This document shows, in pieces, positions 5,323 through 8,803 of a stretch of 8,803 nt of DNA (the stretch's first letter is position 1; each line of letters starts with the position of its first letter). The translations under genes were made by a program, and so were the position numbers. The DNA lies in assembly GCA_030623545.1 (NCBI GenBank), contig JAUXLW010000039.1, forward strand, positions 1-8,803, in the 5' to 3' direction. This DNA is from Acidimicrobiia bacterium (GTDB lineage Bacteria; Actinomycetota; Acidimicrobiia; Spongiisociales; SHLN01). The notes under the pieces were generated by a model that ran no database searches, was not told where the DNA came from, and saw only the letters and a program-made list of their open reading frames with translations.

Positions 5323-7152
5323 CTACCTGGGTTTGGCCGACCGTCCCAGGAGGCGTTTCTTAGGCTTGTCGGCGGGGGTCTGTTGGCCGTTGGGCGACCC
5401 GGCTCCGAGTATGTCCTTCAAAGAACCTTCAACGTCTGCTTGGTCTGTGCGGAGTGGTGAGCGGTTGTAGATGTACCCGAGCGGTTGAGTCCCGATGAAT
5501 GCCAGGCGGTCGGCCACCTCTTCGAGCTCACTCACGGATCCGCCATGGTTGACAACGATGAGGGCGGCGTCGGCATAGCGGGCGATCACACTCGTGTACG
5601 CCACATGCAGGAGCGGGGGCGTGTCGATGAGAACTAGATCGAATTCTCCGCGGATGCCTTCGAAGAACACACGGGTGGCTGCGCTGCGAAAGAAATTGGA
5701 GGCGATGACGGAGCGGTGGCCCCGGGCCAGCAGGCTCAAGGAAGTTCCATCGGCGACGGGGACTCTGACAATCGCCTGGCGAAGGGAGGTCCCGGTCTCA
5801 ACCACTTCAGTTACTCCGGCGGCGGGCGGGACGTTGCCCACGAGTAACTGGCTGAGGTTCTGGCTTCCGAAATCTGCGTCGATGACCAGCACCCGGTTAC
5901 CCTCCCGGGCCAGCGCCATGGCAGAGTTGGCGACGGCGGTGGTCTTACCGTCTCCGGCGTTACCGGACACGATGACCAGCGACTTTACGCTCGATCCCAC
6001 CGATTGGATATCAAGAGCGGCGGCGGCGAATCGGAACGCCTCGGCAGTTCGGGTTTGGGGCATGTCCTGGACGGGGAGTGCCGTTTTGATGCCTTCGTCC
6101 GAGAAACGAGGAACTTCGCTGATGAGCGGGGCGTCGACGATCAATTCGGGCTCGCTGCGGTTCGAGAAGCTCCTGCGACGTATAGCGAGGGAGTAGGCGA
6201 GGAGCAGGGCCACGAATGTCCCTGCCACGCCGCCGATCACTGCCGCCCGGGCCTCCTCCCGACCGTCTCCGGAAGGCAATCGGGCCGGGGACGCCAGGTC
6301 GATCCCACTGCTGACCAGCTGAGAGTCGACGACGATCTGATCGCGGCGAAGCTCGAGAGCATCCCGTCTGTCGAGCGTGCTCTGCAGCTCCTGCAAAACC
6401 AGGCTCAGCGCCGGATTGGTGTTCTCGACGAGTTGTATCGCCTGGAAGGTGTCAATTTGGAGCAGCAAGTCGCCTAGCTGGAGGCGCAACTCTTGAGCCC
6501 GGTCCGGGTCGGTGGTGGTGACCAGCTCTTCCTGTACCTCCACCAGGCGCTCTGTGGCAGCGTTGAACTGGGCGTCGAGCTCCTCGCGGACATCACCGGC
6601 AGAGCGAGCGCCTGCGAACTCGTTCAGCAGATCGTCGAGCTCAGCGTCAACGACGTCCAGGATGGCCTGTAACTCGGCCAGCGCGTCGTTGGCATTCTTG
6701 TCGGCCGCCTGTTCCTTGATCTCCTGGTACGCCTGGACGATTGCATTGGCCACCAGCTGCGCTTCGGCCCTCTCGTCGCTTTGCACACGGATGACAATGA
6801 GACTGTTGTCGCGGTCCCCTTCTATCGCGGACATTTCGCTGACGTCGCCCGTGAAAGCGGGGTCCTCGAGCAGGATCAGCTCCTCGGCCCGGGTCTCCAC
6901 CACGGGTGAGTCGAGTATCTGCACCTGGTTGGCGACATAGCGCTCCAACTGGGCTCCGCTCGGGGCATCGAAAACACTGGCTGTGCTGGGATCCTCGACC
7001 AGCAACTCAGCTTTCGCCTTGAAGACGGGGCTGGTGAAGGTCGCATAGGCGACTGCGAGGGCCGCTCCTACGATCACGAGGAGCATCACGAGCCACTTGT
7101 AACGCCATACGGCGCCCGGGATCGTCGGATCTAAAGGTGAAATGTCGTTCAT
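5323..7152 (-). CDS. Polysaccharide chain-length determinant (Wzz) fused to BY-type tyrosine kinase
   Basis: This 609-residue inner-membrane protein has a Wzz domain followed by a cytoplasmic ATPase. TM1 spans about 19-39 and is followed by the typical SPVFKAKAELLV strand. An extracytoplasmic loop with helical, coiled-coil-like segments at about 150-275 leads to LASPARLPSG just before TM2 (303-325). The kinase part has ExxR at 371-374, Walker A SGNAGDGKTT at 396-405, Walker A' VLVIDADFG at 421-429 and Walker B LVLIDTPP at 506-513. Such proteins control chain length and export of exopolysaccharide or capsule, with autophosphorylation tuning oligomer state. Two features differ from the Wzc/CapAB type. 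The C-terminus has no tyrosine cluster and ends in a basic tail (KPKKRLLGRSAKPR), and the second Arg of EX2RX2R is Ala377. No Shine-Dalgarno sequence is seen before the ATG at 7152. It converges on the beta-helix array and lies 60 nt downstream of the zincin gene. Confidence 0.93.
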   Translation of the reverse strand: MNDISPLDPTIPGAVWRYKWLVMLLVIVGAALAVAYATFTSPVFKAKAELLVEDPSTASVFDAPSGAQLERYVANQVQILDSPVVETRAEELILLEDPAFTGDVSEMSAIEGDRDNSLIVIRVQSDERAEAQLVANAIVQAYQEIKEQAADKNANDALAELQAILDVVDAELDDLLNEFAGARSAGDVREELDAQFNAATERLVEVQEELVTTTDPDRAQELRLQLGDLLLQIDTFQAIQLVENTNPALSLVLQELQSTLDRRDALELRRDQIVVDSQLVSSGIDLASPARLPSGDGREEARAAVIGGVAGTFVALLLAYSLAIRRRSFSNRSEPELIVDAPLISEVPRFSDEGIKTALPVQDMPQTRTAEAFRFAAAALDIQSVGSSVKSLVIVSGNAGDGKTTAVANSAMALAREGNRVLVIDADFGSQNLSQLLVGNVPPAAGVTEVVETGTSLRQAIVRVPVADGTSLSLLARGHRSVIASNFFRSAATRVFFEGIRGEFDLVLIDTPPLLHVAYTSVIARYADAALIVVNHGGSVSELEEVADRLAFIGTQPLGYIYNRSPLRTDQADVEGSLKDILGAGSPNGQQTPADKPKKRLLGRSAKPR

Positions 7153-7158
7153 GCAAGG

Positions 7159-7171
7159 CCAGTGGGACTGG
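7159..7171. promoter_or_regulatory. Inverted repeat in front of the Wzz/kinase gene
   Basis: CCAGT and ACTGG form a perfect inverted repeat with a 3-nt spacer, ending 6 nt before the ATG (7152) of the minus-strand kinase gene, in the 60-nt gap after the zincin gene. In the transcript it would give a 5-bp stem with a 3-nt loop beside the start codon. As DNA it could be an operator. The rest of the gap shows no clear -10, Shine-Dalgarno sequence or T-rich terminator. Confidence 0.3.
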
Positions 7172-7212
7172 TCATAGACACATATCGGCGGCCGGTAGCT
7201 TGTGGTTGAGCG

Positions 7213-8283
7213 TTACGGCAACAGCACGCGTGCCGCCCAGGCGACCGGATCCTCGAGCTCGTGGGAGTGGGGGAAACTCTCGGTTGAAGCCCACATTCTC
7301 ACTGCCGAGTCGGGGCCCCATCTCTGCTCGATTTCGGCAAAGAACTCGGCTGCGGCGCGGTGGAGAGGACCTTCAAGGTCGATACCGAGCAGCCGTTGCA
7401 GGAACTGCTCTCCGGCCGAAGGCGTGGCCCGGCGACGGTCGATGGCTTCTTGAAGCGCAGGGAGCTCGGGAAGCAACTTGGGGTCGAGTGACCCGAGCAC
7501 ATGTTCCGGGAATCCTTCGACAACCGCAACAAACGTCTGGATTTCGGCCAGGTCTTCCTCCCGGTGAGATCCGGTGAAGAGGTCGCTCAGGAAAGATGGA
7601 TCTTGAACGATTCGTCCGAGTTCCTCCGGGTCGAAGCCGTGTGCCGTGGGATCCATGGGCAAGGCCTGCGGGTTGAACTCGAGGCCTTCGATGTAGGTGG
7701 AGACTAGATTTCTGAGGCGCTGCGGCGCCCCCGGCATTGCGAACATGCTGGCGTGGATGAGCTCGTTGAGCGCAACCCAAAGATCCACTTGCTTCGAGTC
7801 GAGCCCGTGATCTGTCGAGAACTCCTCGACATTGGGAGCCACGAGCCACAGTCCCGAAGAGGACAGCGGCGGCAGGGCTGCTTCGAAGTTGCCCATCACC
7901 CGATGGCTGAGGGACCCGGCCATCGACCCAACCTGGAGTCCGACGAGTATGGAGAAAAGCGCCCCCATCGGATTGGAGGGGTCCTCCCTGAGCTTTTCCG
8001 CCAGTGGCGTCGCCAAATACTCGAATCCCCGCACTTGTGCCGAGGTCCACTGCCGGCGGTCGACGACGTGGACTTCGAAGTCGGTCTGCGGTCGAATTCC
8101 GGGGACATCTGCCAGGAAGTGCCGGGCCGTTTCGACATACTCGTTCCAGTGGGCGTCGCTCCCGGGGGACAGCGCACCCTCATCGCCGGCGATGCTCGTT
8201 CCCAGCTCAGCTGCAAGTTCCCAATTGACGGATTCTGAGGACGCGAGCATTTCGGCCAGGCGGTCGAAAATATTGTCGGACAT
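7213..8283 (-). CDS. Zincin_2 (DUF2342) family protein with altered zinc motif
   Basis: This 356-residue protein matches the actinobacterial Zincin_2/DUF2342 family, annotated as zinc-dependent metalloprotease or as coenzyme F420 biosynthesis-associated. Support includes LWVALNELIHASMF at 168-181, where the family has a W-x-x-L-H-E-x-x-H helix, and the downstream VVEGFPEHVL at 254-263, matching the family's E-G-x-x-x-H segment. The family-like C-terminus has QRLLGIDLEGPLHRAAAEFF at 296-315 and ELEDPVAWAARV at 342-353. The first His of HExxH is Asn173 (codon AAC), while Glu174 and His177 are kept, so zinc binding and catalysis may be lost or changed. There is no signal peptide or membrane span, so a cytoplasmic location is likely. 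The start codon shares its A with the stop of the upstream HtrA-like gene and has a good Shine-Dalgarno sequence, indicating translational coupling. The substrate and the F420 link remain unproven. Confidence 0.85.
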   Translation of the reverse strand: MSDNIFDRLAEMLASSESVNWELAAELGTSIAGDEGALSPGSDAHWNEYVETARHFLADVPGIRPQTDFEVHVVDRRQWTSAQVRGFEYLATPLAEKLREDPSNPMGALFSILVGLQVGSMAGSLSHRVMGNFEAALPPLSSSGLWLVAPNVEEFSTDHGLDSKQVDLWVALNELIHASMFAMPGAPQRLRNLVSTYIEGLEFNPQALPMDPTAHGFDPEELGRIVQDPSFLSDLFTGSHREEDLAEIQTFVAVVEGFPEHVLGSLDPKLLPELPALQEAIDRRRATPSAGEQFLQRLLGIDLEGPLHRAAAEFFAEIEQRWGPDSAVRMWASTESFPHSHELEDPVAWAARVLLP

Positions 8284-8803
8284 CAGCTCTCCCGAGCGCC
8301 CAACCGGAGCACCACGGTTAGCGTTTCTCCGTTTCGATTGACGCCCACGGTCACCTGGTCATCGGGGCTGAAGCGCCGCAAGATCGAAATCAAGCCTTCC
8401 ATGGTGGTTACCGGTTGATCGTCCAATGTCGTAATAACGTCGCCGGTGCGTATGCCGTTTGCGCCGGCGCTCGAGCCGTCGAGCAGTTGCGAGACGATGA
8501 CGCCCACCGGCGCCTGAGCACCGTCGGACAGGTCGACGAGTTCAGTGGTTCCCTCGATACCGAGAAATGCGTGCCCGCTGCTGCCCGTTGCGATGATTTC
8601 GCCCGCCACCCGGCTAACCACTTCGACCGGTATGGCGAAGCCCAGGCCTTCTGGACCGAGGTCGCTCACACCAAGTGCAGTGGTGATGCCGATGAGGCGG
8701 CCCTGGTTGTCGACCAGCGCTCCACCGCTCGATCCGCGATTGAAAGGGGCGTCGGTCTGGATCATTCCGAAGAGGTCCTCGGACGGGGTATCTCCCTGCA
8801 CCT
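8283..8803 (-). CDS. HtrA/DegP-like trypsin-type serine protease with C-terminal PDZ domain (5' truncated)
   Basis: Only the last ~173 codons are in the window. The frame stays open to the right edge, and the GTG at 8801 is an internal Val codon, not a start. Counting from it, residues 13-31 carry the S1C protease core around the nucleophile: IQTDAPFNRGSSGGALVD, with the catalytic Ser probably Ser25, where the family usual is GNSGGPLV. GLGFAIPVEVV at 53-63 is the typical end of the protease domain. Residues about 77-170 form one PDZ domain: FLGIEG, GVIVSQLLDGSSAGANGIRTGDVI and the strand VTVGVNRNGETLTVVLRLG. Such proteins are usually membrane-anchored or secreted and degrade or refold damaged envelope proteins. 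The His and Asp of the triad and any N-terminal anchor are outside the window. The stop overlaps the start of the zincin-like gene by one base, so the two are probably co-translated. Confidence 0.92.
   Translation of the reverse strand, partial: VQGDTPSEDLFGMIQTDAPFNRGSSGGALVDNQGRLIGITTALGVSDLGPEGLGFAIPVEVVSRVAGEIIATGSSGHAFLGIEGTTELVDLSDGAQAPVGVIVSQLLDGSSAGANGIRTGDVITTLDDQPVTTMEGLISILRRFSPDDQVTVGVNRNGETLTVVLRLGARES
8287..8293 (-). promoter_or_regulatory. Shine-Dalgarno site of the zincin-like gene
   Basis: On the minus strand GGGAGAG precedes the ATG at 8283, leaving 5 nt between its GGAG core and the start codon. It lies inside the last codons of the HtrA-like gene and fixes the start at the one-base stop/start overlap (TGATG). 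Confidence 0.6.

Noticed and set aside
6004..6477. Plus-strand open frames inside the Wzz/kinase gene (also 5594-6196 and 6512-6940)
   Set aside because: They oppose a gene with intact Walker motifs and two membrane spans, and their translations show no domain or plausible start; they are GC-rich shadows.
7373..8050. Alternative minus-strand frame within the zincin-like gene (225 codons), and plus-strand frames at 7753-8341
   Set aside because: The zincin-like frame carries recognisable family motifs over its full length and a Shine-Dalgarno-supported start; the others do not.
8799..8801. GTG as the start of the HtrA-like gene
   Set aside because: It lies just before the catalytic-Ser segment; a real S1C protease needs about 150 or more residues upstream. 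The frame is open to the edge, so this is an internal Val.

Overview
The window looks like a chromosomal segment of a high-GC actinomycete, most likely class Acidimicrobiia or a relative. The evidence is the GC-rich coding bias, a Zincin_2/DUF2342 protein (an almost exclusively actinobacterial family), a single-chain Wzz plus tyrosine-kinase protein of the actinobacterial type, and two genes that appear to be read from leaderless TANNNT promoters. The lineage is an inference from gene content only.

Layout. Positions 3-5310 (+) hold three tandem paralogous genes for secreted right-handed parallel beta-helix proteins. The first is cut by the left window edge. It and the second carry DWxGDGxD propeller-like repeats ahead of the helix, while the third has only a short Thr-rich linker. 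They share a conserved helix core with a CX6C pair and a recurrent W-x-F-D-Y-G signature. The second and third each have a -10-like hexamer exactly 5 nt before the ATG and no Shine-Dalgarno sequence. Convergent to them, 12 nt away, is a minus-strand gene (5323-7152) for a fused chain-length determinant and BY-type tyrosine kinase of exopolysaccharide export. Further right on the minus strand are a Zincin_2 family protein (7213-8283) whose HExxH motif reads NELIH, and the C-terminal part of an HtrA-like serine protease with a PDZ domain (8283-8803, cut by the right edge). The stop codon of the protease gene overlaps the start codon of the zincin gene by one base.

How they may work together. 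The Wzz/kinase protein should control length or export of a surface polysaccharide. The beta-helix proteins are built like polysaccharide lyases or epimerases and could act on that polymer outside the cell, but only proximity supports this link. The HtrA and zincin-like proteins form a separate, probably translationally coupled envelope protein quality-control pair.

No rRNA, tRNA, CRISPR array, insertion sequence or attachment site was seen. Coding density is very high and no gap exceeds 60 nt. The most unusual points are the paralog array with divergent pocket residues in the middle copy, the matching leaderless promoters, the NELIH substitution in the zincin, and the kinase lacking a tyrosine tail.
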